From Planctomycetaceae bacterium (lineage in GTDB: Bacteria > Planctomycetota > Planctomycetia > Planctomycetales > Planctomycetaceae), in contig DOCI01000335.1 of assembly GCA_003503535.1 (NCBI GenBank), positions 1 to 9,523 on the forward strand: DNA of 9,523 bases, given 5' to 3'. A model generated the notes under the pieces. The model worked only from the letters and a program-made list of their open reading frames with translations. It ran no database searches and was not told the DNA's origin. Shown in pieces: positions 1 to 6,959 of this stretch. The position numbers and the translations under genes were made by a program. The first letter of the stretch is position 1, and each line of letters starts with the position of its first letter.

Positions 1-72
1 TCCATGCGACTGCAGATACCATTCGAAAATGGTCTAGAAGTGGGTTGCTCTATCCGGCTGAGCTACAGGCGC
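1..72 (-). tRNA. tRNA-Arg(UCU)-like gene, 5' half intact, 3' half degenerate (probable pseudo-tRNA)
   Basis: On the minus strand, reading down from 72, the sequence has a 7-nt acceptor strand GCGCCTG, then TA, a D-arm with stem GCTC/GAGC (63-60 and 50-47) and a normal AGCCGGATA loop. Next comes the anticodon-stem 5' strand ACCCA (45-41) and an anticodon loop CTTCTAG (40-34) with anticodon TCT (38-36). All of this matches bacterial tRNA-Arg(UCU). The 3' side of the anticodon stem should be TGGGT but is ACCAT, so the arm cannot close. A T-loop-like TTCGAAT (27-21) and a near-acceptor CAGTCGC (12-6; CAGGCGC expected) follow. They are spaced wrongly, with 21 nt where about 27 are needed, and no CCA is seen. 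A hairpin ACCATT/AATGGT with a TTCG loop (33-18) occupies the lost region. I infer a decayed tRNA. An intron or split gene continuing beyond position 1 is less likely but not excluded. Confidence 0.6.
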
Positions 73-136
73 CTGTTGTTTGTGAATTCTGGGCTCACTT
101 CAGATAATCTGACATCCGGATTCGGCAAGAAGTTCA

Positions 137-1327
137 TCACTTTTTCTTTGGGGGCAGTGTACCTACGAAATCGGCGTGAGTCGAGCGGTATAAGTCGGCA
201 ATATGACCCACCGATTGATCGATGCGGAAATTTTTTCCGACTTGGATACGCCCCGCTTCTCCAATTTTTCTGGCTTCTTCGGGATTTTGCAACAGGTAAA
301 CGAGTTTTTCTGCAAGAGATTCACTATCTGAATGTGGTACAAGAAATCCGGTTTCATTGTCTTTAATCGCGGTGAATATTCCTCCAACATTACTGGCGAC
401 AACGGGACGGCCCAGTGCCATTGCTTCAAGCATGATTGTGCCGAGTCCCTGTTTGATGGAAGGGAGGCAAAAAATATCCATCGCCTTGAGAGCTTCTTGG
501 AATCCGTACAGATTTGGGACGAAGGTCACGTGTTTATCAATGCCCAGTTCACGAGCAAGTTGTCGCAAATTCTTTTCTTCGGGGCCTGATCCGGCGACCA
601 GGAATTCGACTTCAGGAATTCGGGACAGTACAATCCGAGCCGCCTGAAGAAAATAGGAAACCCCCTTGATCTGTTCGAGAGGTCCTGCTGTCCCAATTAC
701 TGGGACACGATTTTCTGGCAAAATGGGTTCCATAATTGCATTTGGAGTCATTTCGACTCCACTATGGATGACAACCACCTGATCACTGCTGATGGAGGGC
801 TGAGTGAGCAATTCCGATTTGACTGATTCGCTCACCGCAATAATTTTTCGCCCAAACTGGGTATCGAAATTCAGCATTTCGCCGCGGTTCAAATAATCGT
901 GGATCGTGAGCAAATAAGGGATGCCGAATTGTCTGGCCAGACGAATTCCGTTGTTCAGCATGCGTCTGGACTGGATATGAATCAAATGCGGAGGCTGATC
1001 GCCATAATCCTGCACAATCAGTCGGAGAACAATACGGTTAATTAGTGGGTAATTCAGATACGGGTATTCACGAACATCGAGCTTGGACCGTCTATCCGGG
1101 GCAACCGAACGGATGCTCGGAGTGAGGATCGATGCACGGATCCCATAATCGACGAGATGCTCAGCCAGAACCAGAGTTTGTGTGGAAGCTCCCCGAACCT
1201 CAAAGGCATCCGAGAGCAGCATCACTCGAAGAATGCCTCGCTTTTTGCGAGATTTACTGGACGATCCTGATTTGGACAGCGCAGATCCACTCACAGAGTC
1301 TTCGGCTGGGAGTGAGTTTTGATCCAT
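137..1327 (-). CDS. GT4-like (GT-B fold) glycosyltransferase
   Basis: This 396-residue protein is a likely retaining glycosyltransferase using a nucleotide sugar, acting in the cytoplasm on a surface glycan or lipid. Acceptor and sugar cannot be told from sequence. Residues 1-31 are low-complexity, serine-rich and then basic. The first Rossmann-like domain begins at about 32 with a strand and a Gly-rich turn (RGAST). The second domain shows the KG signature (GPLEQIKGVSYFLQAA, 215-230), the VAGSGPE turn (244-250) and the donor-site block LGTIMLEAMALGRPVVASNVGG (295-316). The family's E-x7-E pair reads Q293-x7-E301, so the first acidic residue is Gln; this is seen in some members but is worth noting. 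The ATG at 1327 is the only sensible start and has no clear Shine-Dalgarno. It lies last in the leftward cluster, 104 bp after the preceding gene, so it could have its own promoter. Family call secure, substrate unknown. Confidence 0.88.
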   Translation of the reverse strand: MDQNSLPAEDSVSGSALSKSGSSSKSRKKRGILRVMLLSDAFEVRGASTQTLVLAEHLVDYGIRASILTPSIRSVAPDRRSKLDVREYPYLNYPLINRIVLRLIVQDYGDQPPHLIHIQSRRMLNNGIRLARQFGIPYLLTIHDYLNRGEMLNFDTQFGRKIIAVSESVKSELLTQPSISSDQVVVIHSGVEMTPNAIMEPILPENRVPVIGTAGPLEQIKGVSYFLQAARIVLSRIPEVEFLVAGSGPEEKNLRQLARELGIDKHVTFVPNLYGFQEALKAMDIFCLPSIKQGLGTIMLEAMALGRPVVASNVGGIFTAIKDNETGFLVPHSDSESLAEKLVYLLQNPEEARKIGEAGRIQVGKNFRIDQSVGHIADLYRSTHADFVGTLPPKKK

Positions 1328-1360
1328 ATCAAACTGGCAAACTAGAAGAGTCTGTGTAAG

Positions 1361-1375
1361 TCAGGCTGTGCCTGA
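1361..1375. other. small perfect hairpin between two leftward genes
   Basis: TCAGGC (1361-1366) and GCCTGA (1370-1375) pair perfectly around a 3-nt loop. It sits 34 bp upstream of the glycosyltransferase start and 56 bp after the stop of the gene before it. Neither strand has a T tract after the stem, so it is not a standard intrinsic terminator. It may be an RNA processing or attenuation structure, or chance. Confidence 0.3.
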
Positions 1376-1431
1376 TGTGATCGATTTATAACTTCAGTAT
1401 TCGTCAGACCGAGCCTGTTATACGATTAATC

Positions 1432-2043
1432 TTATCGAGAAGACTTTCGATTCCTCAACGCCAGTGGAGGCTGGAGGATTTCGCTCATGATGATTGCGTT
1501 TTGCACATTACCGGGAACATGCAGCAAAGCGACGAAGTTTCCTTTACTGGCAGGCTTCTTGTATTCAGCCTTCTTCGGAACAACAAAGACCGACTCTCGT
1601 GGCTTTGCTTTATCTTTATGACGATTGAATGAGTCTGGTAATGCAGCAGTCGGATTCAAGTGTGCTAATGGTTGAGAAACCGATTTATTGACATTTGGCT
1701 TTTTGCGTTTCTCTTTGCGGCGCTGGGGTTTTTCCTGAGCTTTCGCCTGAAATTGTGGACGAGTTGGAGGGCTGTCCTGTTGCCTCAATACAGAAGGTCG
1801 TTCTTCAACTAAAGGGGGACGCTCTGCCGGCCGTTGCTGAGGTGGCTGTGGTTTTGCTTTTTCAGGTCCCTGTTGCTGTTGAACTTCTTTGAGGAAGTTT
1901 TCAATCTCACTTTGCAATTTCCGACGTGGGCGCTGTTGCGGCTTCTGACCCGGCCTGGGTTTATTCTTCTGCTCATTCATCGCATTCGAAATCCAACCGA
2001 TTGCGGTGATGACCAGAATGATAATTGTGATGATGCCTTCCAT
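1432..2043 (-). CDS. small membrane-anchored Q/P/K-rich protein next to floA, function unknown
   Basis: This 203-residue protein has no recognised domain name. Residues 3-20 form one hydrophobic segment with a short N-terminus, typical of a signal anchor. An amphipathic stretch follows at 43-54 (LQSEIENFLKEV). Residues 55-165 are rich in Gln, Pro, Lys and Arg and probably disordered. The C-terminus ends in a hydrophobic, non-random motif, NAIIMSEILQPPLALRNRK (182-200). I recall similar EIL-x-PP-x-ALR tails in other small anchored bacterial proteins, but could not check this. The start at 2043 is supported by GGAG nine bases upstream. It lies 63 bp after floA on the same strand, so it is probably co-transcribed. 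I infer an accessory of the flotillin complex in which the tail is the conserved functional part and the middle is a flexible linker. Real gene: confident. Role: speculative. Confidence 0.72.
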   Translation of the reverse strand: MEGIITIIILVITAIGWISNAMNEQKNKPRPGQKPQQRPRRKLQSEIENFLKEVQQQQGPEKAKPQPPQQRPAERPPLVEERPSVLRQQDSPPTRPQFQAKAQEKPQRRKEKRKKPNVNKSVSQPLAHLNPTAALPDSFNRHKDKAKPRESVFVVPKKAEYKKPASKGNFVALLHVPGNVQNAIIMSEILQPPLALRNRKSSR

Positions 2044-2106
2044 CGGTGATTTCTCCGTGAGTTGGAATGGCGTATGCGATTTCAGTAAGTATTAAACAGT
2101 ATGGTA

Positions 2107-3171
2107 TTACAGGCTGACGCGTCCATCATCGACTTGATCGCCGTTGCTGCCAGCGATGGAAGTTCGCATTTGTGTGTCAGCCTGAACATTTTTGAGTTCA
2201 TAGTAATCCATGATGCCGAGTGTTCGATTTTTGAATGCGGCCACAATCGCTGCTGGAACTTCGGCTTCAGCCAAGACAACTTGAGCACGATTTTCCTGGG
2301 TTTTGGCGACCATTTCCTGTTCGCGGGCTTTGGCTTCTGCTCGACGCTCTTCGGCTTTTGCCTGAGCGACGTTCATATCGGCTTCGGCCTGATCCGCCTG
2401 GAGACGGGCACCAATGTTGTCTCCAACATCGATGTCGGCAATATCAATCGAAACAATTTCAAATGCAGTCTGAGCTTCTAGACCTTGATTGAGTACGGTC
2501 TGAGAAATTCGATCGGGGTTTTCCAGAACATCGGCATAGGATTCATTGGAACCGATCGCCTGGACGATCCCCTCTCCAACTCGAGCGATAATCGTTTCTT
2601 CGGTTGCTCCACCGATCAACTGCTTGATGTTTGTTCGTACGGTGACACGGGCGCGGGCTTTCAATTGAATTCCATCGCCAGCGACGGCATCGAGCGTGCC
2701 GGCTCCTTTTTTCGGATCGGGACAATCAATCACTTTGGGATAAACACTGGTACGAACAGCTTCTAGGATATCTCGCCCAGCCAGATCAATCGCTGCGGCA
2801 GTGACCCAGTCCAAATCGATACTGGCACGATGAGCTGCGATCAGTGCCCGAATGACATTGGGGACATTCCCACCCGCCAGATAATGAGCTTCAAGGTCAC
2901 GTGTGCTGATCGGATAAACGTGGGTCAGTCCCGCCTGCACCGCCATAATTTTACTGCGGGCAATAATGGAAGGATTCACTTTACGAATCGACATGATGAA
3001 AAGATTGATAATCCCAATCCCGGCACCTGTCGTTTTACATTGGATCCAGAGTCCCACATAACGTGCAAATAAAGCAAAGAAGATGAGACCACCAAGAACG
3101 AGTACGATAATTCCAAACCAGATAGCCATATCCCATGGTCCGGCGGCTAAAATCAGGGAATTGTTGAGCAT
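2107..3171 (-). CDS. floA: Flotillin-like protein FloA (UPF0365 family)
   Basis: FloA is a bacterial flotillin. It sits in the inner membrane by an N-terminal hairpin and oligomerises into functional membrane microdomains that scaffold signalling, secretion and cell-wall enzymes. The 354-residue product is slightly longer than Bacillus subtilis FloA (about 331). It has a hydrophobic segment at 16-38, a second near 49-60, and then highly conserved stretches: [24 protein letters not shown] (93-116, quoted in part), [14 protein letters not shown] (126-139), [11 protein letters not shown] (172-182), [13 protein letters not shown] (191-203) and [14 protein letters not shown] (237-250). An Ala/Glu-rich coiled coil with [15 protein letters not shown] (273-287) follows, ending in [19 protein letters not shown] (318-336). 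The start is supported by GAGG about ten bases upstream. An NfeD gene lies upstream on the same strand, the usual pairing. The 216-bp gap to it leaves room for a separate promoter. Confidence 0.96.
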   Translation of the reverse strand: MLNNSLILAAGPWDMAIWFGIIVLVLGGLIFFALFARYVGLWIQCKTTGAGIGIINLFIMSIRKVNPSIIARSKIMAVQAGLTHVYPISTRDLEAHYLAGGNVPNVIRALIAAHRASIDLDWVTAAAIDLAGRDILEAVRTSVYPKVIDCPDPKKGAGTLDAVAGDGIQLKARARVTVRTNIKQLIGGATEETIIARVGEGIVQAIGSNESYADVLENPDRISQTVLNQGLEAQTAFEIVSIDIADIDVGDNIGARLQADQAEADMNVAQAKAEERRAEAKAREQEMVAKTQENRAQVVLAEAEVPAAIVAAFKNRTLGIMDYYELKNVQADTQMRTSIAGSNGDQVDDGRVSL

Positions 3172-3387
3172 GAGTTCTTATCCTCTTATCCTGAAATCTT
3201 AATGTCGATCACTCTGTAATGCTGAGAGGCAGCTAATAAGATATTCATTCCTGCAGAATGCAGGATTACGATTATCGTTGTTCTTAAAATCACACTTGGA
3301 TACTACCGAATCTCGGCCTCACCTACCACTCTGAAAGGAATTCATCGATTTGTAGCTCAGGGCAATTCACCGAAAGCTGTTTCCAAG
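3172..3387 (-). other. 216-bp gap upstream of floA, with a small hairpin
   Basis: No gene is visible between nfeD and floA. TCCTGCA (3249-3255) and TGCAGGA (3259-3265) form a perfect 7-bp stem with a GAA loop. No T tract follows on either strand. The spacing suggests that floA has its own promoter or a long leader, but no convincing -35/-10 pair is visible. The plus-strand 10-mer TGTAGCTCAG at 3351-3360 resembles a tRNA D-arm, but no tRNA follows it. Confidence 0.35.
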
Positions 3388-3975
3388 TTAAGCATCCGGA
3401 AGGTCGAAGTCGAGAGAATTTTCGGGATCGAGATCATTGAGGTTTGCTTGAGTTTTACGATTTTCGAGGTCTTCCGGGGAAACCTCGCGGACGATGACAC
3501 GCGTCCCTTTCACCTGCACAATCTCAACAGTCATGTGAGGGTCAACTATCATCCCCTCACTGCTGGCATTGATACGCTCGTTATCGATCATGATGAAACC
3601 ATTGGGAGTGAGTGGAGTCACGGTGACGGCATGTCGATTCAAATAGGTTTTAAGACGAGCTTCTTCGGCTGCAAATGGAACGACATCGGCTTCGGCTGGG
3701 CCATCCAATAAAATGCGACGTCCAAATCGAGTGTATGGCAACACTGTAAAGGCGGCCACGAGCGTACTCGGCAGGAGTACGATGGCAAACCCTGTAAATC
3801 CAAAGAAGTAAGCCGGGCTGGCTTCCCACCAGGCAAGCCACGCAAAATAGAACGCCGTGAATAGACTGCAAAACGTCCCAATTGCGAGAATTCCTCCCGA
3901 GGGGAGAAACACCTCTGCGATAATCAAGACGGTTGAGAGTGCTAAGAGTGCGATCGCTAGAAAAGAGTTATCCAT
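3388..3975 (-). CDS. Short NfeD-family membrane protein
   Basis: NfeD proteins pair with flotillins. The short type lacks the ClpP-like serine protease domain of the long type and consists of membrane segments plus a soluble OB-fold. This 195-residue protein has three hydrophobic segments (about 5-23, 27-46 and 57-80), with the typical PSGGIL turn after the first. It then has an OB-fold at about 113-165, with TPLTPNGFIMIDNERINA (120-137) and EGMIVDPHMTVEIVQVKGTRVIV (140-162, quoted in part). This follows the family pattern of a Pro-x-Gly turn, an acidic turn and a VxVxGxxxxV strand. The C-terminal 30 residues are acidic and polar. The start at 3975 lies 26 bp after the stop of the upstream hydrolase gene, so the two are very likely one transcript. 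The ribosome site is weak (GAAAG). A long protease-type NfeD is not in this window. Confidence 0.88.
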   Translation of the reverse strand: MDNSFLAIALLALSTVLIIAEVFLPSGGILAIGTFCSLFTAFYFAWLAWWEASPAYFFGFTGFAIVLLPSTLVAAFTVLPYTRFGRRILLDGPAEADVVPFAAEEARLKTYLNRHAVTVTPLTPNGFIMIDNERINASSEGMIVDPHMTVEIVQVKGTRVIVREVSPEDLENRKTQANLNDLDPENSLDFDLPDA

Positions 3976-4001
3976 CGTGCGATGCTTTCGTTAGAAAGAG
4001 G

Positions 4002-4799
4002 TCAGATGGTAACAGACTTCGGATCGATTCCCGCAACAAGTTCATCTTCCCAGTCATCCAGTAGGGGCCAGTCGACCGCACAGGTGCCGAAGTCAGCCAT
4101 GTGTTGATATCCAGTCAATCGATCGATGGTTTTCTGGATCATCTCTTTGTCTTTTCGAAAGACCGGTCCATGGCTCGGAAGCAGCCAGGCAACATCACTG
4201 TCTCGAATCCGTGTCAGTGAGCGGATAAAGTCAGGAATGTTGGAACCGTGATGAGCATCGATATTGCCGACACACCCATCTCGAAAAAGGTTATCACCTG
4301 AAAACAGTAGATCTCCCAATCGAAACGCAAGTTGTCCGTGAGTATGACCGGGCGTGTGCCAGACTTCGAGCTTCAACTCTCCGATTTCCAGCACATTTCC
4401 TTCTTTGACCTTTTTTTCGATAACGATTTCAGGAAGATCGATGGAGATGTTTTGTGCAGGGATCTCGGCATAGGTCATCAGTCTGTCGTTATCTTTGAGC
4501 AGTTGTGCAGCTTCGGGATGCCCGACCACTTGCGCATTGGGCAGCAGTTGCTTGGCGCGATGGAATCCCTGGATGTGATCGACATCGGCATGAGAGGCGA
4601 CAAGATATCTGCAGTTCCCGAGGGGGAAATCCATCTGACGAATCATTTCGATAATTTCATCAACTGTGTCTTCGTACCCAATATCGATCAGGAGCCAGTC
4701 GGATTTGTGAAAAACGAGATACACTGAGCAACCAAATCTGCGGCGAGCCTGATGGTTGATCTCGATGACTTGAGGGAATAATTCCAATCGCTCCAGCAT
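4002..4799 (-). CDS. Metallo-beta-lactamase-fold hydrolase (glyoxalase II-like superfamily)
   Basis: This 265-residue protein belongs to the MBL superfamily, which binds one or two metal ions and hydrolyses thioesters, lactones, phosphodiesters or related bonds. Substrate unknown. The metal motif reads [10 protein letters not shown] (69-78), so the usual HxHxDH is H70-x-D72-x-D74-H75 with Asp in place of the second His. The other ligands are present: H152 in PGHTHG (150-155), D169 in FSGDNLF (166-172) and H210 in LPSHGPV (207-213). The D-x-G step after an early strand ([10 protein letters not shown], 36-45) is also typical. There is no signal peptide, so it is cytoplasmic. The residues after about 215 form a helical tail with two Trp, different from lactamases. 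The start at 4799 has GGAG eight bases upstream. It is the first gene of the leftward cluster and lies only 26 bp from nfeD, which suggests a link to the flotillin module, but that link is inferred. Confidence 0.9.
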   Translation of the reverse strand: MLERLELFPQVIEINHQARRRFGCSVYLVFHKSDWLLIDIGYEDTVDEIIEMIRQMDFPLGNCRYLVASHADVDHIQGFHRAKQLLPNAQVVGHPEAAQLLKDNDRLMTYAEIPAQNISIDLPEIVIEKKVKEGNVLEIGELKLEVWHTPGHTHGQLAFRLGDLLFSGDNLFRDGCVGNIDAHHGSNIPDFIRSLTRIRDSDVAWLLPSHGPVFRKDKEMIQKTIDRLTGYQHMADFGTCAVDWPLLDDWEDELVAGIDPKSVTI

Positions 4800-5063
4800 A
4801 TTTTGTACTCCGCAGCAAACCGAATGCAGTGGCCGCTATGATTAGTAAATTTCTTAGTGATACTGGTATCTTAGGCAACAACTGTAAAATTTCCAGTAAA
4901 CGTAACACTCACATGGGTTTGTTAATGTATTGCGGATTCTGATTGACAGGAGTTTTTTTGTCTGTGAGCAATACGGGATGGCTGGAATTGCAAGCCAGTC
5001 GTGAGATCGTCACACTGAAACTTGAATCCATCATCAATTTCAGGCTGGAAGTTAATATACACG
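4800..5063. promoter_or_regulatory. Divergent promoter region between the hydrolase gene and trkH
   Basis: The two flanking genes point away from each other, so both promoters must lie here. A perfect inverted repeat GATACTGGTATC (4859-4870), flanked on both sides by CTTAG, lies 60 bp upstream of the hydrolase start and could be an operator. On the plus strand a consensus -35 TTGACA (4943-4948) precedes a poor -10 candidate, AGCAAT (4967-4972). GGAAG at 5047-5051 is the likely trkH ribosome site. Only the inverted repeat and TTGACA are seen directly; their roles are inferred. Confidence 0.4.
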
Positions 5064-6638
5064 ATGAACTGGCGAATTTTGTGTCGACTGTTAGGGCTGC
5101 TGTCGCTGCTGGTCGGAGGATCGATGGTTCTCTCAATACCCTGGGCGTTTCCAATTTGTGGAGTCGCGACAGAATTTGAAACCAGGGGCTGTCTCGGAAT
5201 TCTGCTTTCGATGCTGATCAGCCTGGTGATTGGCGGACTGTTGTTTGCTTACGGACGTAAATCGCAGGGCACGATTCTGCATAAAGAGGCACTGGCTGTT
5301 GTTGGGTTGGGGTGGATTCTCGCTGGTTTTCTGGGCGCACTCCCTTATTTACTATCCGGTACGATGAGAACACCGGAAATTTCCATGACGCTCATCGACG
5401 CTTTTTTTGAATCTGTATCAGGTTTTACGACAACGGGAGCTTCCGTTCTGACGGAATTGGAAGATCCTACTCAAATTCCCAAGTGCATCATGTTCTGGCG
5501 ATGTTTCACCCACTGGCTGGGTGGAATGGGAATCATCGTACTGTTTGTGGCCTTGCTGGGGCATTTAGGCGGAGGGGGCAAAGCCTTGATGCAACGTGAG
5601 GTGCCCGGGCCTTTGACAGAAACCGTCAAACCACGCATCCGCGAGGCGGCTCTGGCGATGTGGAAGATTTATGTAGGCCTCACAATCCTGCTCAGTCTTA
5701 TCTTTCTGGTTGAGGGCATGTCATTCTTTGATTCTTTGTGCCACACCTTCGGCACTTTGGCAACTGGGGGATTCAGCACCTACAATAAAAGTGTTGGTCA
5801 TTTCAATTCGGTGACCATCGAAATGACAATCGCCCTGTTCATGATCATTGCCGGCACAAACTTCTCCTTGTTTTATATGATGACCAGTTCGTCAAATAAA
5901 GGACGCAGAATACCACTGTATAAACGGGCAGATGTCTTATACAACGATCCCGAATGGCGGGCCTACATGCTGGCAATCGGTGTCGTTTCAGCAGCGCTCT
6001 GCGTAAATTTACTGGTCTCGGGAACTTATCACAGTTTTGGAATGGCGATACGACATGCCATTTTTACTACTATTTCGATTATCACCACGACCGGATTTGG
6101 GACAGAAAACTTCAGCAACTGGAGCGATTTTTCACGTGCCATGCTGTTGATACTGATGTTTTCAGGTGGATGTGCAGGTTCAACGGCCGGGGGGATAAAA
6201 GTCATTCGATTCTTGCTGTTCGCAAAAGTCATTCACGCTGAAGTTGAAAAATCGTTTCGGCCTAATGTCATTCGCTCTTTGAGACTCGGCAATGAAAATC
6301 TACCGAATCGACTGCGGCAGGAAGTTGTTGTCTATTTCAGTCTGATTCTGTCTCTGTTTGTTCTCAGCTGGATGTTGTTGAACACAATCGAACCCGATGA
6401 CTTATGGCAAAATGGGGATAACAATGTTAAAGCAGAGAAACTGATCGATTGCGCCAGCGCAGTCGCCTCGACAATCAATAACATTGGTCCGGGCCTGGGC
6501 GTACTGGGGCCAGCTTCGAATTACTCTGCATTTTCTCAGCAGGGAAAATTCCTGCTGACCATCCTGATGCTGCTCGGTCGACTCGAACTCTTTGCCATTC
6601 TCGTGCTGTTTTTTCCGTCGTTCTGGAGATATCAATAG
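5064..6638 (+). CDS. trkH: TrkH-family potassium uptake protein (membrane subunit)
   Basis: TrkH is the ion-conducting subunit of the Trk/Ktr potassium uptake system in the inner membrane, gated by a cytoplasmic NAD/ATP-binding TrkA/KtrA ring. No trkA is visible here. I chose the ATG at 5064 (524 residues; [13 protein letters not shown], the usual TrkH start leading into helix 1). An in-frame TTG at 5022 would add 14 polar residues. The four pore-loop repeats are visible: SGFTTTGAS (119-127), TLATGGFS (231-238), [10 protein letters not shown] (341-350) and INNIGPGLG (471-479). Each carries the selectivity-filter glycine. Other family hallmarks are [11 protein letters not shown] (150-160), [19 protein letters not shown] (365-383) and the C-terminal [13 protein letters not shown] (504-516). 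Length and order fit a complete protein. It is transcribed away from the flotillin cluster and a 321-bp gap follows it. Confidence 0.95.
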   Translation: MNWRILCRLLGLLSLLVGGSMVLSIPWAFPICGVATEFETRGCLGILLSMLISLVIGGLLFAYGRKSQGTILHKEALAVVGLGWILAGFLGALPYLLSGTMRTPEISMTLIDAFFESVSGFTTTGASVLTELEDPTQIPKCIMFWRCFTHWLGGMGIIVLFVALLGHLGGGGKALMQREVPGPLTETVKPRIREAALAMWKIYVGLTILLSLIFLVEGMSFFDSLCHTFGTLATGGFSTYNKSVGHFNSVTIEMTIALFMIIAGTNFSLFYMMTSSSNKGRRIPLYKRADVLYNDPEWRAYMLAIGVVSAALCVNLLVSGTYHSFGMAIRHAIFTTISIITTTGFGTENFSNWSDFSRAMLLILMFSGGCAGSTAGGIKVIRFLLFAKVIHAEVEKSFRPNVIRSLRLGNENLPNRLRQEVVVYFSLILSLFVLSWMLLNTIEPDDLWQNGDNNVKAEKLIDCASAVASTINNIGPGLGVLGPASNYSAFSQQGKFLLTILMLLGRLELFAILVLFFPSFWRYQ

Positions 6639-6959
6639 CCTTGGTCATCACAATGTCAATTTAGGGTGGCTGGGACACTCTCGAAGAGAAGCCCCCGAAT
6701 CGTTGAATTTCCGGGGGCTTACGCTGAAGCAGAGCGCTCCCGCCACCTCGGAGGTCCTTTTCAATAAGTGACAGGAAATCCGGTTTCCAATTGGAGCAGG
6801 TTTTATTGCCTTTTCAACGAATTTGTAGCGGGTGATTGACTGGAATAATAGGGCTTAAACCATCAAAAGCCGCTATTGCAAACTGCAGTAGGAATGCATA
6901 GCAACAGAGTTTATTGCAGTTATTGGCCACCAAAATAAAAACCTGACAGGGGGACCAGG
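6639..6959. other. 321-bp intergenic region between trkH and the methyltransferase
   Basis: The left third holds the four-way-junction element described separately. Beyond it there is a hairpin GGAAA/TTTCC (6774-6788), overlapped by the perfect palindrome TCCAATTGGA (6786-6795). A 7-bp inverted repeat AACTGCA (6881-6887) / TGCAGTT (6915-6921) also occurs. The stretch just upstream of the methyltransferase is AT-rich and presumably carries its promoter and leader. I looked for cobalamin, SAM and SAH riboswitch signatures and recognise none. Confidence 0.4.
6665..6747. ncRNA. Candidate structured RNA / terminator element (four-way junction)
   Basis: Four stems nest without conflict. The outer stem pairs GGTGGC and GGGA (6665-6670, 6672-6675) with TCCC and GCCACC (6738-6747), ten base pairs with one bulged T. 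Inside are CTCT/AGAG (6678-6681, 6685-6688; 3-nt loop), AAGCCCCCG/CGGGGGCTT (6689-6697, 6712-6720; 14-nt loop) and CGCT/AGCG (6722-6725, 6733-6736; 7-nt loop). The arms are separated by only 0-2 nt. The GC-rich middle hairpin, 50 bp after the trkH stop, could act as a terminator, but no T tract follows. It is not a tRNA: no T-loop and no normal D-arm. It matches no RNA family I know. Stem pairing is seen directly; RNA function is inferred. Confidence 0.4.

Noticed and set aside
4..366. Plus-strand open frame of 120 codons at the left edge
   Set aside because: It runs antisense through the tRNA remnant and the end of the glycosyltransferase gene; composition is not protein-like.
2101..2481. 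126-codon plus-strand frame over floA
   Set aside because: Antisense shadow of floA, whose identity is unambiguous.
3351..3380. TGTAGCTCAG on the plus strand, identical to the D-arm start of the tRNA at 1-72
   Set aside because: No closing GAGC, no anticodon arm and no T-loop follow, and no acceptor pairing is possible; a chance 10-mer.
5022..5063. TTG start giving TrkH 14 extra residues
   Set aside because: The added residues are polar and unlike TrkH N-termini; the ATG at 5064 begins the familiar MNWRIL start and has GGAAG upstream.
6665..6747. The four-stem element as a tRNA (including Ser/Leu/Sec types on either strand)
   Set aside because: No T-loop consensus in the correct arm, one arm has a 3-nt loop, and the middle stem is 9 bp with a 14-nt loop.
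6639..6959. A riboswitch (SAM, SAH or cobalamin) upstream of the methyltransferase
   Set aside because: None of the conserved core boxes of these classes can be seen; the structured element here is closer to the trkH end.
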